NCBI RefSeq assembly: GCF_947498175.1
Contig: NZ_CANMJB010000002.1
Coordinates: forward strand, 186,001 to 250,000
Origin: an uncultured Algimonas sp.
GTDB taxonomy: Bacteria > Pseudomonadota > Alphaproteobacteria > Caulobacterales > Maricaulaceae
Direction: 5' to 3'
Length of the DNA: 64,000 nucleotides
In this document: positions 36,271 through 45,656 of the stretch, in pieces
Layout of the letters: every line of letters starts with the position of its first letter
Position numbering within the stretch: position 1 is the first letter of the stretch
Position numbers and translations under genes: made by a program
The notes under the pieces: model-generated
What the model saw: only the letters and a program-made list of their open reading frames with translations
Told to the model about the DNA's origin: nothing
Database searches by the model: none

Positions 36271-37463
36271 GCGGCCAGCCTGACGGGCAGGGACTTCAGG
36301 GCGCGGTGGCCGGCACGCTCATGATAGGCGGGCCGGTCGTCCGTCAGGCGCAGGTCCGGAAAGCGGGCATAGAGGCGCTGCAGCGCCACGCGCAGTTCCA
36401 GCCGCGCGAGCTGGTTGCCGAGACAGAAATGCGGGCCCGCCCCGAACCCCAGATGCGGGTTGGGCAGGCGGTCCAGGACCAGTCTTTTGGGGGCGTCGAA
36501 CATGGCCGGGTCATAGTTGGCCGCGATCGGCAAGGCCATGACCAATGCGCCCGCGGGCACGGTGATTCCCTGCACGACGGCCTCGCGCGCGGCGAAGCGC
36601 GGTTTCGATCCGGCGACGGCGCTGACATGGCGGACCAGTTCCTCGATCCCGCGCGGATGGGGATCGGCCAGCCAAGCCGCCTTGGCGGCCGGATTGCGTT
36701 CCAAGGCCAAGACGCTGCCGGAGATCAGGTTGGTTGTGGTCTCGAACCCGGCGAACATCAGCAGGAACACCATGGAGACCAGCTCGGCCTCGCCCAGCGG
36801 GTCGTCGTCCGACAACAGGTCGCGCAGCAGGCCGTCGCGGGGCGTCTTCCGCGCCTCCCCCACCATGGCGCGCACGAAACGCACGAACCCGCCCGTGCCG
36901 AGGACGGAAGACAGGGTCCGCATCGGGGTGGACGTATCGGCGAAACCGGCGGCGCGGGCGACGAAGGCGTCGCGCCGCGCGGCCCCCACACCCAGCAGGT
37001 CCGCGATGACGTCCGCGGGGAAAGGGCGGGCATAGTCGGCGACCAGGTCGATCTCGCGCCGCTCCGCCAATGGACCGAGCAACCGGTCGGCCCAGGCCGC
37101 AACCCTGGGCTCCAGCGCTTCGATCCCGCGCTTGGCGAACGCCCGGTCCACCTTGCCCCGCAAGCGTCTATGGGCGTCGCCGTCGCGTCCCAGCATGTTG
37201 TCGGCCAGCAGCCGCACGCTGCGCGGCATCCACCATTGCAGCCCGGCGGGCCGTTTTCCGGCCTTGGTCATGCGGAAATCCTCGTCGCGTTTCAGCACGT
37301 CCTTGGTCGCCGCGTGGGTCGTCGTCACCCAGGCCCGGCCGATGAGGGGCAGCCGGATCCGAACCAGCGGGCCTTGGGCCTGCAGGGCGAGCACACCGGC
37401 GGCGGGATCGCGCAGAAACACCTGGCTCGCAATGTCGGGCGTGGCGATCTGCTTTGCAGCCAT
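36267..37463 (-). CDS. Cytochrome P450
   Basis: A 398-aa soluble bacterial P450. Signatures: I-helix [13 protein letters not shown] near residue 234 (A/G-G-x-x-T), K-helix ExxR in EELVRHV near 283, and the heme-thiolate loop [19 protein letters not shown] near 341. The substrate is unknown. No ferredoxin or ferredoxin reductase lies next to it; the nearest redox gene is FdxA more than 20 kb away. ATG 37463 starts 39 bases from the divergent tadA region. The stop overlaps the rluB start (ATGA), an odd metabolic-plus-rRNA pairing. Confidence 0.93.
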   Translation of the reverse strand: MAAKQIATPDIASQVFLRDPAAGVLALQAQGPLVRIRLPLIGRAWVTTTHAATKDVLKRDEDFRMTKAGKRPAGLQWWMPRSVRLLADNMLGRDGDAHRRLRGKVDRAFAKRGIEALEPRVAAWADRLLGPLAERREIDLVADYARPFPADVIADLLGVGAARRDAFVARAAGFADTSTPMRTLSSVLGTGGFVRFVRAMVGEARKTPRDGLLRDLLSDDDPLGEAELVSMVFLLMFAGFETTTNLISGSVLALERNPAAKAAWLADPHPRGIEELVRHVSAVAGSKPRFAAREAVVQGITVPAGALVMALPIAANYDPAMFDAPKRLVLDRLPNPHLGFGAGPHFCLGNQLARLELRVALQRLYARFPDLRLTDDRPAYHERAGHRALKSLPVRLAA

Positions 37464-37517
37464 GGCGGTTGACCTGCGCCAAGCCCGGCGCGATGGCAAG
37501 CCATGACGGGTCGAGCC

Positions 37518-37973
37518 ATGACGGACGAGGAGGGGATGCGGCGCGCGCTGGGGCTCGCCGAAGCCGCCGCCGCGGCCGGCGAAGTGCCGGTCGGCGCGGT
37601 GATCGTGGACGCGGACGGCCTCGTCGTGGCCGAAGCCGCCAACGCGCCGATCCGGCTCAGCGATCCGACCGCCCATGCCGAGGTGCTGGCGATCCGCGCG
37701 GCCTGCGAGGCCGCCGGAAACTACCGCCTGCCGGGCCACACGCTCTACGTCACGCTGGAACCCTGCACCATGTGCGCCTCCGCCATCGCCCATGCCCGCA
37801 TCGCGCGGCTGGTCTACGGGGCGTCCGATCCGAAAGGCGGGGCGGTGGAGAGCGGCGTGCGGTTCTTCGAACAGCCCACATGCCACCACCGGCCGGACGT
37901 GGTGTCGGGGCTGGAGGCGGAGCGGGCGGGTGATCAGTTGCGGAATTTCTTCCGGGCGCGGCGACGCTCGTGA
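37518..37973 (+). CDS. tadA: tRNA-specific adenosine deaminase
   Basis: A 151-aa zinc deaminase that converts A34 to inosine in tRNA-Arg(ACG). Motifs: GEVPVGAVIV near residue 22, zinc/catalytic HAEVLAIR near 54 and EPCTMCASAI near 83. ATG 37518 is preferred; ATG 37503 (five residues longer) is also possible. The stop overlaps the start of a DMT transporter gene by 4 bases (GTGA), suggesting coupled expression. Confidence 0.95.
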   Translation: MTDEEGMRRALGLAEAAAAAGEVPVGAVIVDADGLVVAEAANAPIRLSDPTAHAEVLAIRAACEAAGNYRLPGHTLYVTLEPCTMCASAIAHARIARLVYGASDPKGGAVESGVRFFEQPTCHHRPDVVSGLEAERAGDQLRNFFRARRRS

Positions 37974-38959
37974 AGTCGTCCTTTCGCGAAGTGCAAGGCG
38001 CGGCGGCGCTGAACGGGAGCGACCCGCGCCTCGACGGGGCCGGTATCGCGCTGGGCATGATCGGCGCGGTGCTGTTCTCCATGAAGGCGATCCTGGTGAA
38101 GATGGCCTACGACGTCGTGCCGGACCTGCCCGCCGTGACGCTGATGGTGCTGCGCATGGGGTTGTCTTTGCCGGCCTATGTGCTGATCCTGCTGATCGCG
38201 CGCCGGGCCGGGGAAGGGCGGATCGGGACGAGGGAAACCCTGGCCGCGATGGCGGCGGGCGTGCTCGCCTATTACGTCTGCACTTTCCTCGATTTCCAGG
38301 GGCTGAAATACATCACGGCGCAGCTGGAGCGATTGCTGCTGTTCACCTATCCGGCCTTCGTCGTGATCTTCGGGGCGCTCTTCTTCGGCGGGCGGATCAC
38401 GCGGGCGGGGCTGGCGTCGGTCGTGCTGGCCTATGGCGGGTTGGCCGTCGTGTTCCTGCGCGGGGACATCACGCAATCGGACAATCTCTGGCTCGGCGCC
38501 GGGCTGATCCTGCTCTGCGCGGCGCTGTTCGCCCTGTTCCAGCTGATCGCCAAGGGGTTCATCGACCGGATCGGGGCCCGGGTCTTCACCTGTCTGGCAA
38601 TGATCGGCGCGGCGACGGCCTTGTTCCTCCACTTCTTCGTGTCCAGCGGCGGTCCGGCGGGCATGGTCGCCGCCTTGCGGCTGCCGCGCGAAATGTGGGT
38701 CATCGCCGCCGCCTTGGCGGTCTTCTGCACGCTGGTTCCCAGCTTCTTCATCAATATCGCCATCGGGCGGATCGGGGCGCAGGCGGTGGCGATCCTCGGC
38801 ATGGTCGGGCCGCTGGCGACCATCGTCGCGGCGATCGTGGTGCTGGGCGAGCCGTTCGGTCTCTGGGATGGGATCGGCACGGCGATCACCCTGCTCGGGA
38901 TCGGACTTTACACTTATAGCAGCGCCAGATCCAAGAGAGAGAGACCGCGCCAGACATAG
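37970..38959 (+). CDS. EamA/DMT family transporter
   Basis: A 329-aa ten-helix membrane protein with two EamA repeats. The first repeat spans about residues 25-160 (IALGMIGAVLFSMKAILVK; LAYYVCTFLDFQGLKYI), the second 175-320 (LWLGAGLILLCAALFALFQL; LVPSFFINIAIGRIGAQAVA). DMT proteins export or import small metabolites; the substrate is unknown. GTG 37970 overlaps the tadA stop. The 3' 46 bases overlap the convergent TauE/SafE gene. Confidence 0.92.
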   Translation: MKSSFREVQGAAALNGSDPRLDGAGIALGMIGAVLFSMKAILVKMAYDVVPDLPAVTLMVLRMGLSLPAYVLILLIARRAGEGRIGTRETLAAMAAGVLAYYVCTFLDFQGLKYITAQLERLLLFTYPAFVVIFGALFFGGRITRAGLASVVLAYGGLAVVFLRGDITQSDNLWLGAGLILLCAALFALFQLIAKGFIDRIGARVFTCLAMIGAATALFLHFFVSSGGPAGMVAALRLPREMWVIAAALAVFCTLVPSFFINIAIGRIGAQAVAILGMVGPLATIVAAIVVLGEPFGLWDGIGTAITLLGIGLYTYSSARSKRERPRQT

Positions 38960-39669
38960 ACCGCGCCGATCCCGGTGACCAGCCAGCGCGTATAGCGTTT
39001 GAACCCCATATCCGAAAACCGCCGCAGCAACCGCGTGCCGACATAGGTTCCTGCGATGGAGACCGGCACGGCGGCGACGAAGAACCAGAGCGGCGGCAGG
39101 CCGGACAGCCCGGCGCTCTTGGCCAGCGGCACGCCGAAATAGACGATCTTGACCAGATGCGACGCGAACATGGTCACGGCCTTGGTCGCGACGATCTGCT
39201 GCCGGGTGAGCCGCGTCTTGACGTAGAAGAAGTCCAGCGCCGGACCGGCCACGCCCGCGCTCAGGTTCAGCCCCATCACCATCGCGCCGCACAGCACCGC
39301 ATGGCCCGGTTTCTCCGCATCGCCCGCCAGCCAGCCGCGCGGCAGCCACAGCAGGAGCGGCAGCAGTCCGAGCGCGAGATAGAGCTGCGCTTTCGAGGGC
39401 AGGAAGGCCACCGCCAGCATCAGTCCGGCCGCCGGGACCGCGCCGACCGCCGTCCAGCCGAGGATGTCCCAGCGCACGTCGCCGCGCAGCATCCAGGCGC
39501 GCGACGAATTGGAAACGGACTGCACCGCCCCGTGCACCACCATGGCTTCGGCCACGCCGAGAAAGACGGCGATGACCCCCATGAACACCAGCCCGCCCGC
39601 CATGCCGAACAGGCCGGAGATGACGGCCGTGAAGAAGGCGGCGGCGAGAATGAGGGCGAAGGGGTTCAC
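38914..39669 (-). CDS. TauE/SafE (TSUP) family transporter
   Basis: A 251-aa membrane protein with about eight helices and the TSUP N-terminal pattern (AFFTAVISGLFGMAGGLVFM) and a second half with GLNLSAGVAGPALDFFYVK. TSUP proteins move sulfite, sulfoacetate or similar anions, or act as exporters; the substrate is not visible here. The start is GTG 39669. Its last 46 bases overlap the DMT transporter gene on the opposite strand, a tail-to-tail overlap. Confidence 0.9.
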   Translation of the reverse strand: MNPFALILAAAFFTAVISGLFGMAGGLVFMGVIAVFLGVAEAMVVHGAVQSVSNSSRAWMLRGDVRWDILGWTAVGAVPAAGLMLAVAFLPSKAQLYLALGLLPLLLWLPRGWLAGDAEKPGHAVLCGAMVMGLNLSAGVAGPALDFFYVKTRLTRQQIVATKAVTMFASHLVKIVYFGVPLAKSAGLSGLPPLWFFVAAVPVSIAGTYVGTRLLRRFSDMGFKRYTRWLVTGIGAVYVWRGLSLLDLALL

Positions 39670-39704
39670 GTTGGAAAAAAAGACAGCATAGTCAACAATA
39701 TCCG

Positions 39705-39763
39705 CTCATCCCGACGAAAGTCGGGATCCAGGTCGGAGGTCAGGGACGGGATCAAGCCTGGGG
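39705..39763. repeat. Palindromic repeat, type B, plus a degenerate type A half
   Basis: ATCCCGAC-GAAA-GTCGGGAT (39708-39727) is a perfect 8-bp palindrome flanked by CTC and CCAGG. It is followed by ACGGGATCAAGCCTGGGGC, which resembles the right arm of the type A elements. It sits in the 166-base gap between the TSUP transporter and the amidohydrolase. Confidence 0.7.
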
Positions 39764-39835
39764 CAAAGGACGCGCTTGCGCGGTCCTGTTTGCCAGGACG
39801 AGCGGAAAGGAACGTAAGGGAAGGGAAGGGCCGCA

Positions 39836-41125
39836 CTACTTCTCGTGCTTGTAGACCACCCCGCCCTTCATGACGAAATCCACGTCCATGAGGGCCGCCA
39901 CGTCTTTCAGCGGGTCCTCGTCCACGGCGATGATGTCGGCATGCTTGCCGGGCTCCAGGCTGCCGATCATGTCGTCCATGCGGATATGCCTGGCGGCGAC
40001 CGTGGTGGCGCTCTGGATCGCTTCCATCGGGCTCATCCCGGCGGCGACCATGTATTGGAATTCCTTGGCGTTGTCGCCGTGGGCGGACACGCCGGAGTCG
40101 GTGCCGAACGCGATGGTCACGCCGTTGCGCCAGGCCAGCGTGGCCATGTCCTGCATGGCCGGGCCGACGGCGCGCGCCTTGGCGACCTGGAAGGGCGACA
40201 GGAACGTGTCGGGATCGGCCGCCCATTCGGCGACCGTCATCCCGGCCAGCACGGTCGGGACCAGCACGGCGTCGTTGTCGCGGAACAGGCGCGCCGTCTC
40301 CTGGTCCATGAAGGAACCGTGTTCGATCGAATCCACGCCCGCGCGCAGGGCCGCGTCGATGCCGCCCTTGTCGTGGGCGTGGGCCGTGACCTTGCGGCCC
40401 ATCGTGGCGGCGGTCTGGACGATGGCGTCCAGCTCGTCATCCATCAGCTGCTGGCCGGTGCCGGCATTGGTGTTGGACAGCACCCCGCCGGTGGCCGTGA
40501 TCTTGATGACGTCGGCGCCGTTCTTGACGGCCTGGCGCACGGCGCGGCGGCAATCGGACACGCCGTCGCAGATGGTCGGCGAGCGGAACATGTGCAGCAC
40601 GTCGCCGCGATAGCCGTGGAAATCGCCGTGCCCGCCCGTCGCGCTGATCGCGCCGCCGGACGCCCGGATATGCGGCCCCGGGACGAGGCCTTTGTCGATG
40701 GCCCGGCGCAGGGCGAAGATTTCCGGCGGCCCGCCCACATCCTGCACGGCGGTGAAGCCCGCCATCAGCGTGGTGCGCGCATGGGCGGCGGCCTGCAACG
40801 CCACGTCGCCCGCTTCCAGCTTCACGACGTCGTCGGGTTTGCCGGTCGCCCTGTCGCCGCGCAGATGGACATGGCTGTCGATCAGGCCGGGCAGGACGGT
40901 CATGTCCTTGAGGTCCACCACGTCCGCGCCGCGTTCGGTGATGAAGCCGTCCGCGATGCGTTCGACCTTGCCGTCGCGCACGACCACGGTCTTGTTGCGC
41001 AACGGCGTCTCGCCCGGCACGGCGATCAGCGTTCCGGCGTGGATGAGGGTGTGGTCCGTATCGTCCGCCGTGGCCGACAAGGGCAGGGCCAGCAAGGCGG
41101 CGGTCGCGAGTAGCAGTTTTTTCAT
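39836..41125 (-). CDS. Amidohydrolase family protein, exported
   Basis: A 429-aa metal-dependent hydrolase with an N-terminal signal peptide (MKKLLLATAALLALPLSATA). Metal-binding motif DSHVHLRGD near residue 84, Lys/acidic positions in the VIKITATGGVLSNTNAG region near 203, HAHDKGGIDAALRAGVD near 248 and the terminal active-site Asp in FGTDSGVSAHG near 343. It belongs to the imidazolonepropionase/Xaa-Pro dipeptidase-like group of secreted amidohydrolases. The natural substrate (often dipeptides or lactones) is not known. Confidence 0.92.
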   Translation of the reverse strand: MKKLLLATAALLALPLSATADDTDHTLIHAGTLIAVPGETPLRNKTVVVRDGKVERIADGFITERGADVVDLKDMTVLPGLIDSHVHLRGDRATGKPDDVVKLEAGDVALQAAAHARTTLMAGFTAVQDVGGPPEIFALRRAIDKGLVPGPHIRASGGAISATGGHGDFHGYRGDVLHMFRSPTICDGVSDCRRAVRQAVKNGADVIKITATGGVLSNTNAGTGQQLMDDELDAIVQTAATMGRKVTAHAHDKGGIDAALRAGVDSIEHGSFMDQETARLFRDNDAVLVPTVLAGMTVAEWAADPDTFLSPFQVAKARAVGPAMQDMATLAWRNGVTIAFGTDSGVSAHGDNAKEFQYMVAAGMSPMEAIQSATTVAARHIRMDDMIGSLEPGKHADIIAVDEDPLKDVAALMDVDFVMKGGVVYKHEK

Positions 41126-41236
41126 GATGTCTCTCCCTGTCCGGAAAGTGACGCAAACGCTCGGGGAGGTCCAGAGCGTTATGGCCGGAACTCCGTGCAG
41201 GATGGACCGCTCGACTCCTCCACCCCCGGCATTCGC

Positions 41237-42511
41237 CTAAAGCGCCCGGTGCGCGATGTCCGTGCGGTACTGCATGTCCGGCCAGTCGATATCGTCTTCG
41301 ATCGCGCGGTAGGCCAGATCGACCGCGTCCTTGAGCGTCTCGCCCGACGCGGTCACGTTCAGCACGCGCCCGCCATTGGCTTTCAGCTTGCCGCAATTGC
41401 GTCCGCGCCGCGTTCCGGCGTGGAAGACGACCACGCCGTCGCGCGCGTTCGCGGCCTCAACGCCCTCGATGACCGTGCCTTTGTCGTAGGACCCCGGATA
41501 GCCCTGGGCGGCCAGCACGACGTTGACGACCGGGTCGGTCAGCCAGCGCGGCGGCTCGGCGGTGGACAGCTCGCCGGCTTGGGCGGCGAGCATCAGCTCC
41601 AGCAGGTCGCTTTGCATCCGGCGCATCACGACCTGGCATTCCGGATCGCCGAAGCGGACATTGTATTCGATCAGCTTCGGGCCTTCCTCCGTGACCATCA
41701 GCCCGGCGAACAATATGCCGGTGAAGGGGCGTCCATCCGCCGCCATGCCGAGCAGGGTCGGCTGGATGATGCGCGCCATCGTCTGCTCGAACACCTCGTC
41801 CGTGAAGACCGGCGCGGGGCTGTAGGCGCCCATGCCGCCCGTATTCGGCCCTTCGTCGCCGTCGAAGGCGCGCTTATGGTCCTGCGCGGCGATCAGCGGC
41901 ACGGCGGTGGTGCCGTCGCAGATCGCGAAGAAGCTCGCTTCCTGGCCGCGCATGAACTCTTCGATCAGCACGGTCGATGACGCCTCGCCGAACTTGCCGG
42001 AGAAGAAGGCGTCCAATTCGCGTTCCGCCTGGTCCAGCGTTTCCGGAATGACCACACCCTTGCCCGCCGCCAGCCCGTCGGCTTTCAGGACATAAGGCGG
42101 CTCCATCGTGCGCAAGTAAGCCTTGGCCTCGCCCGCGTCGGTGAACACGCCGTAGCGCGCCGTGGGAATGTCGTGGCGGTCGCACAGATCCTTGGTGAAC
42201 GCCTTGGAGCTTTCCAGCTGGGCCGCCGCCTGGGTCGGCCCGAACGCCCGGATGCCGCGCAGGGCGAGTTCGTCCACCAGCCCCAGCGCCAGCGGCTGTT
42301 CCGGCCCGACCACGACCAGATCGTACCGACCGCGCTGCGCCAGCGCGACGATGCCCATCACGTCGTCGGCGGGCACGTCCGCGATGTTGGCGATCTCCGC
42401 GATGCCCGCATTGCCCGGGGCGACGGTCACGTCCGAGACGCGCTCGCTTTGCGCCAGTTTCCAGGCCAGCGCATGTTCGCGGCCGCCCGATCCGATGAGA
42501 AGAATTTTCAT
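41237..42511 (-). CDS. purD: Phosphoribosylamine-glycine ligase
   Basis: A 424-aa ATP-grasp enzyme that makes glycinamide ribonucleotide, the second step of purine synthesis. Motifs: MKILLIGSGGREHALAWKLA at the start, VVGPEQPLALGLVDEL near residue 63, KADGLAAGKGVVIPE near 143, NTGGMGAYSPAP near 224 and EYNVRFGDPECQVVMRR near 282. It is transcribed alone on the minus strand, separated from dps by a terminator. Confidence 0.97.
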   Translation of the reverse strand: MKILLIGSGGREHALAWKLAQSERVSDVTVAPGNAGIAEIANIADVPADDVMGIVALAQRGRYDLVVVGPEQPLALGLVDELALRGIRAFGPTQAAAQLESSKAFTKDLCDRHDIPTARYGVFTDAGEAKAYLRTMEPPYVLKADGLAAGKGVVIPETLDQAERELDAFFSGKFGEASSTVLIEEFMRGQEASFFAICDGTTAVPLIAAQDHKRAFDGDEGPNTGGMGAYSPAPVFTDEVFEQTMARIIQPTLLGMAADGRPFTGILFAGLMVTEEGPKLIEYNVRFGDPECQVVMRRMQSDLLELMLAAQAGELSTAEPPRWLTDPVVNVVLAAQGYPGSYDKGTVIEGVEAANARDGVVVFHAGTRRGRNCGKLKANGGRVLNVTASGETLKDAVDLAYRAIEDDIDWPDMQYRTDIAHRAL

Positions 42512-42555
42512 GGCGCCGCCCTTAGCCGGGCCGTCCGGCAGGGGCCAGAGGAAAG

Positions 42556-42580
42556 AAAAAGGCCGCCCCGAAGGGCGGCC
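42556..42580 (-). terminator. Rho-independent terminator of dps
   Basis: GGCCGCCC-CGAA-GGGCGGCC, an 8-bp perfect stem, followed on the minus strand by TTTTT. It lies between the dps stop (42613) and the purD start (42511). Confidence 0.95.
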
Positions 42581-42612
42581 GGGTCGGTCTTGGATCGACG
42601 CTTGTTGTTCTG

Positions 42613-43101
42613 TTATTTCCGTTCGGCATGGGCGCCGACGAACCAGGCGTCCTTGTCCACGGTGCGGCTGATTTCGGTGAACAGGTCGGCCGTGTCTTCG
42701 TCACCGGCTTCGCTGGCCTTTTCCATGGAATCGCGCATCAAAGCGCCGAAGGCCATCAGGCGGTCCATCAGGGCTTCGACATGTTTGCCCTGCCAGGTGA
42801 TGTCTCCGGGATAGGGCTCGACGCTCGATCCGTCCGCGACCTGTTCGAGCGTGCCATGCGTATGGCCGCCCAGAATAATGCAGCGCTCGGCCAGCATGTC
42901 GGCGGCGTCGCCCATGCGGTGTCCGACCTCGTCCATCAGCTCGTGCAGCCCGATGAAGCTCGGACCCTTCAAGGTCCAGTGCGCCTGCTTGATGGCCAGG
43001 CCGAGCGTGATCGCGTCGGTCAGCGCCTTGTTGAGCAGGTCGATGGAGGTTTTGCGCGTCTCCGCATCCAGACGCGAAACGTAAGGAGTGTGAGTGGTCA
43101 T
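42613..43101 (-). CDS. dps: DNA starvation/stationary-phase protein Dps
   Basis: A 162-aa ferritin-like protein that stores iron and protects DNA. The inter-subunit ferroxidase residues are present: IKQAHWTLKG (His, near residue 40), HELMDEVGHRMGDAADMLAE (Asp/Glu, near 52-72). The short N terminus lacks a strongly basic DNA-binding tail. Monocistronic, with its own terminator. Expression is usually under oxidative or starvation control; no OxyR-like site was identified. Confidence 0.95.
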   Translation of the reverse strand: MTTHTPYVSRLDAETRKTSIDLLNKALTDAITLGLAIKQAHWTLKGPSFIGLHELMDEVGHRMGDAADMLAERCIILGGHTHGTLEQVADGSSVEPYPGDITWQGKHVEALMDRLMAFGALMRDSMEKASEAGDEDTADLFTEISRTVDKDAWFVGAHAERK

Positions 43102-43280
43102 TCGGTGTCTCTCTTGGTGTCAGGTTTCTGTTCGGGCGACGGTAGCGGCGATCTCCCGCTAGGGTCGACCTATCTACGCGGCACACCCGTCATGTGTTTC
43201 AGGACTTATCCGGCCAGCGGGTTGGAGACGCCAGAACTTAGGTGCGCGGGCGCCCCCTTCGAAAAAAGTCCTAACCGTAA

Positions 43281-43295
43281 TTAACCAAACTTTAC
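43281..43295. promoter_or_regulatory. CtrA-like binding site (one mismatch)
   Basis: TTAA-CCAAACT-TTAC, a 7-of-8 match to the CtrA consensus TTAA-N7-TTAA, upstream of the candidate small RNA and of dps on the other strand. Confidence 0.45.
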
Positions 43296-43530
43296 CGAAT
43301 CGTCGCATGGACGAAACATGCCCGACACGGGGGCGTTGTCGGGAGGAACCCGCCGGAATCACTCCGGCGCCACATGTGAGGGCCTATGCGCTGCGCCTAC
43401 GGGCAACATGCCTTTCGACCGCCAACCCGGAATGCCGGAGGATTGCGAGGGAGGATGGCCAAGCTGCGCCGGGCCTGTTCGCGCAATTCCGACAGGCAGA
43501 GGGCCTATTGCCGACCGTGAGTGAATGAGG

Positions 43531-43553
43531 GCCGCCCGTGGGGCGGTCTTTTT
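43531..43553 (+). terminator. Rho-independent terminator, plus strand
   Basis: GCCGCCC-GTG-GGGCGGT followed by CTTTTT. There is no recognised plus-strand gene immediately upstream, so it points to an unannotated transcript. Confidence 0.85.
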
Positions 43554-43616
43554 CGTTCGTGCGCTTGCAGCCGTTTCACGCAGGAAGCGGCAAAGCCTTT
43601 TTCCGACTGCGCGTCC

Positions 43617-44246
43617 CTACTTCCCGGCGACCCGCAGGAACCGGTCCTGCAAAGCGGGGTTCGTCTTGAATTCGCCCGTGAACTGCGTGGTGATGGTGGA
43701 CACGTCGGGATGGTGCACGCCGCGCGTGGTCATGCATTGATGCGCCGCGTCGATCATCACGGCGACGCCGCGCGGGCGTAGCGCGCCCTCGATCGCGTCG
43801 GCGATCTGAGCGGTCATGGTCTCCTGCGTCTGCAGGCGCTTGGCGTAGGCATCGACGACCTTGACCAGCTTGGAAATGCCGACCACCTTGTCCGTCGGCA
43901 GGTAGGCGACCCAGGCCTTGCCGAGGAACGGTGCGATATGGTGTTCGCAGTGGCTCTCCACGTCGATGTCGCGCAGCACGACCATGTCCTCGTAGCCCGA
44001 TACGTCCTCGAAGGTGCGCGACAGCAATTCGGCCGGGTCTTCGTCATAACCCCGGAACCACTCCTTGTAGGCATTGACGACGCGCTTGGGCGTGTCGCGC
44101 AGGCCTTCGCGGTCCGGGTCGTCCCCGGCCCAGGCGATCAGCGTGCGCACCGCCTCCATCGCCGCTTCGGGCGTGGGGCGTTCGGCGGCGGGAACGGGTT
44201 TGAGGGTCGCAGCCTGCTTGGCCGGATGGATCGAAGGATGGGTCAT
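43617..44246 (-). CDS. folE: GTP cyclohydrolase I
   Basis: A 209-aa enzyme that converts GTP to 7,8-dihydroneopterin triphosphate, the entry step of folate and pterin synthesis. Zinc/catalytic motifs: [20 protein letters not shown] (Cys, His-His near residue 97), [18 protein letters not shown] near 125, and [13 protein letters not shown] near 165. ATG 44246 gives the usual length; a variant starting at 44255 is three residues longer. It is divergent from a secreted-protein gene. Confidence 0.96.
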   Translation of the reverse strand: MTHPSIHPAKQAATLKPVPAAERPTPEAAMEAVRTLIAWAGDDPDREGLRDTPKRVVNAYKEWFRGYDEDPAELLSRTFEDVSGYEDMVVLRDIDVESHCEHHIAPFLGKAWVAYLPTDKVVGISKLVKVVDAYAKRLQTQETMTAQIADAIEGALRPRGVAVMIDAAHQCMTTRGVHHPDVSTITTQFTGEFKTNPALQDRFLRVAGK

Positions 44247-44491
44247 GGCGGGCATATAGGGGGTGCCCCGCATCCGCGTAAGGGCGAAATACCGCCGGTC
44301 GGCCATGCGCTCGCCGCGACGATGGGCGTTCGAAGGGCGGGAGCGCGATAGGGTTTTTCGGAACATGTGCCGCCCGGTTCCGTTGATCGGATACGGAAAT
44401 GACGGGCTTTCGGTCGCATGTGAATGCGCGAAAAAAGCGCGTCGTCCCGACCACGAACCGATATTCGCGTATCCATATTCAAGGACCGACC

Positions 44492-44983
44492 ATGACTTTT
44501 CTGAAAACCGCTCTCGCCAGCGCCGCCGCTTTGGCGCTCGCCGCCCCCGCATTCGCCGGCCCCGACCCGGTCAAGGTCGACCATGACGCCGAAGCCAAGA
44601 TGATGCAGTCGGATAGCGTCGCGGAAAGAAAGGCCAGGATGAAGGCCGAGATGGACGCCCGGGTTCGGGCCGAAATGGGCATCAAAGCCAACATGAAGGA
44701 CGGGATGCATCCGTCCAAGGTCAACGATACGGTCGGCGAGATCCTGCAAGCCGACGGAGAGCCGAGCATGCAGTCCGACGACGACATCATCGTCATGGAC
44801 GATACGGTCGACGAAGCCATTTTCCGCGCCGCCGACGATGACGGCATGATCGCCGACAATGCCATCGTCGTTCCGGGATCGAACGACACACTGTCCACCG
44901 TCACCTGCCCGGCGGGCACGACGGCCCAGCCCGACATGACCTGCATGATCACCGGCGACTACACCCCCGACTTGACGAACTAG
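44492..44983 (+). CDS. Secreted hypothetical protein, C-terminal CPxGT motif
   Basis: A 163-aa protein with a signal peptide ([20 protein letters not shown], cleavage near FAGPD). The mature part has a charged helical middle ([19 protein letters not shown]), an acidic stretch ([15 protein letters not shown]) and a C-terminal two-cysteine motif [20 protein letters not shown]. The same tail pattern (TCPxGTxA...C) occurs in the secreted protein at 48329-48775. The family is not recognised. It is monocistronic with its own terminator. Confidence 0.8.
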   Translation: MTFLKTALASAAALALAAPAFAGPDPVKVDHDAEAKMMQSDSVAERKARMKAEMDARVRAEMGIKANMKDGMHPSKVNDTVGEILQADGEPSMQSDDDIIVMDDTVDEAIFRAADDDGMIADNAIVVPGSNDTLSTVTCPAGTTAQPDMTCMITGDYTPDLTN

Positions 44984-45029
44984 ACGATCCCGAAACTCCC
45001 ATTCGACCCTTAAAGGGGAGGAGTGGAGG

Positions 45030-45059
45030 CCCCTGGCACTTCGGTGCTGGGGGTTTTTT
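45030..45059 (+). terminator. Rho-independent terminator
   Basis: CCCCTGGCAC-TTCG-GTGCTGGGGG then six T, about 45 bases after the stop at 44983; also close to the convergent gene at 45068. Confidence 0.9.
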
Positions 45060-45067
45060 CGTTTTCG

Positions 45068-45652
45068 CTACCGGCAATCGACCGGCGCGGTGGCCACGCG
45101 CCAGCGCTCGATCTCGTCCGCGCTCAACCAGTGCATCTCGTCCGTCCCGGCCGCCTGGGTGCGGAAATCGTAGAAGTCCGGGTCGATGCCCATGTCGGAC
45201 AGGAAGCCGCGCGAATGGCGACGGTGAGTGTCCCAGACCGCGTCCTGCGCGTCGAACCCGGCCCCGCCCCAGGCATGGACGCCGACCATCGCGCCGCAGG
45301 CGACGATGCGCTCCGTTCCGGCCAGGAACAGATCGACCGCCCCCGACGCGATGCGCGAATCAGGCCGCAACTCCGTGTTCAGCCCGGCGCGGCGGATGTC
45401 GCGCGCCAGCCGGTAGTTCGACGTCACGTCGCGCGTGCCGGGCATGTCCACGAAGACCAGCGTATCGACGTCCGGGTGATCGCGCCGCAACCGGTCCACC
45501 ACGCCCTGCGACCGGCCGTCCGTGAACCCGTAGCCATAGGCGCGCTCGCCCTCGACCTCGAAACGCAGCAGGTCCGGATTGGGCCGCTGCGTCAGCAGGG
45601 CGATAAACAGCACGACGATCACGCCGCCCAGGGCCAGCCAGTCCCAGCGCAT
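45068..45652 (-). CDS. Membrane-anchored ClpP/crotonase-like protein, copy 1
   Basis: A 194-aa protein with an N-terminal membrane anchor (LALGGVIVVLFIALL). The soluble part has the pattern seen in predicted periplasmic ClpP/crotonase-fold proteins (COG3904-like): RLARDIRRAGLNTELRPDSR, then IASGAVDLFLAGTER with a candidate nucleophile Ser, then GAMVGVHAWG with a candidate His. It starts 4 bases after the stop of a longer paralogue at 45657-46445, so the two form a tandem pair in one operon. Protease activity is inference from fold similarity. Confidence 0.75.
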   Translation of the reverse strand: MRWDWLALGGVIVVLFIALLTQRPNPDLLRFEVEGERAYGYGFTDGRSQGVVDRLRRDHPDVDTLVFVDMPGTRDVTSNYRLARDIRRAGLNTELRPDSRIASGAVDLFLAGTERIVACGAMVGVHAWGGAGFDAQDAVWDTHRRHSRGFLSDMGIDPDFYDFRTQAAGTDEMHWLSADEIERWRVATAPVDCR

Positions 45653-45656
45653 GTCG

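Larger units (their letters stand above)
43102..43616. other. Intergenic region with a candidate small RNA
   Basis: 515 bases between folE and dps. The plus strand holds a CtrA-like box (43281-43295), a hairpin CCCGACA...TGTCGGG near 43322-43344 and a strong terminator at 43531-43553. Two overlapping open frames (43307-43528 and 43318-43524) stop just before the terminator, but neither resembles a known protein. A transcript of about 240 bases ending at the terminator is the simplest reading. Confidence 0.5.

Noticed and set aside
43307-43528. 73-codon open frame before the terminator at 43531
   Set aside because: No family similarity, a second overlapping frame ends at almost the same place, and the composition is not protein-like; a small RNA seems as likely.
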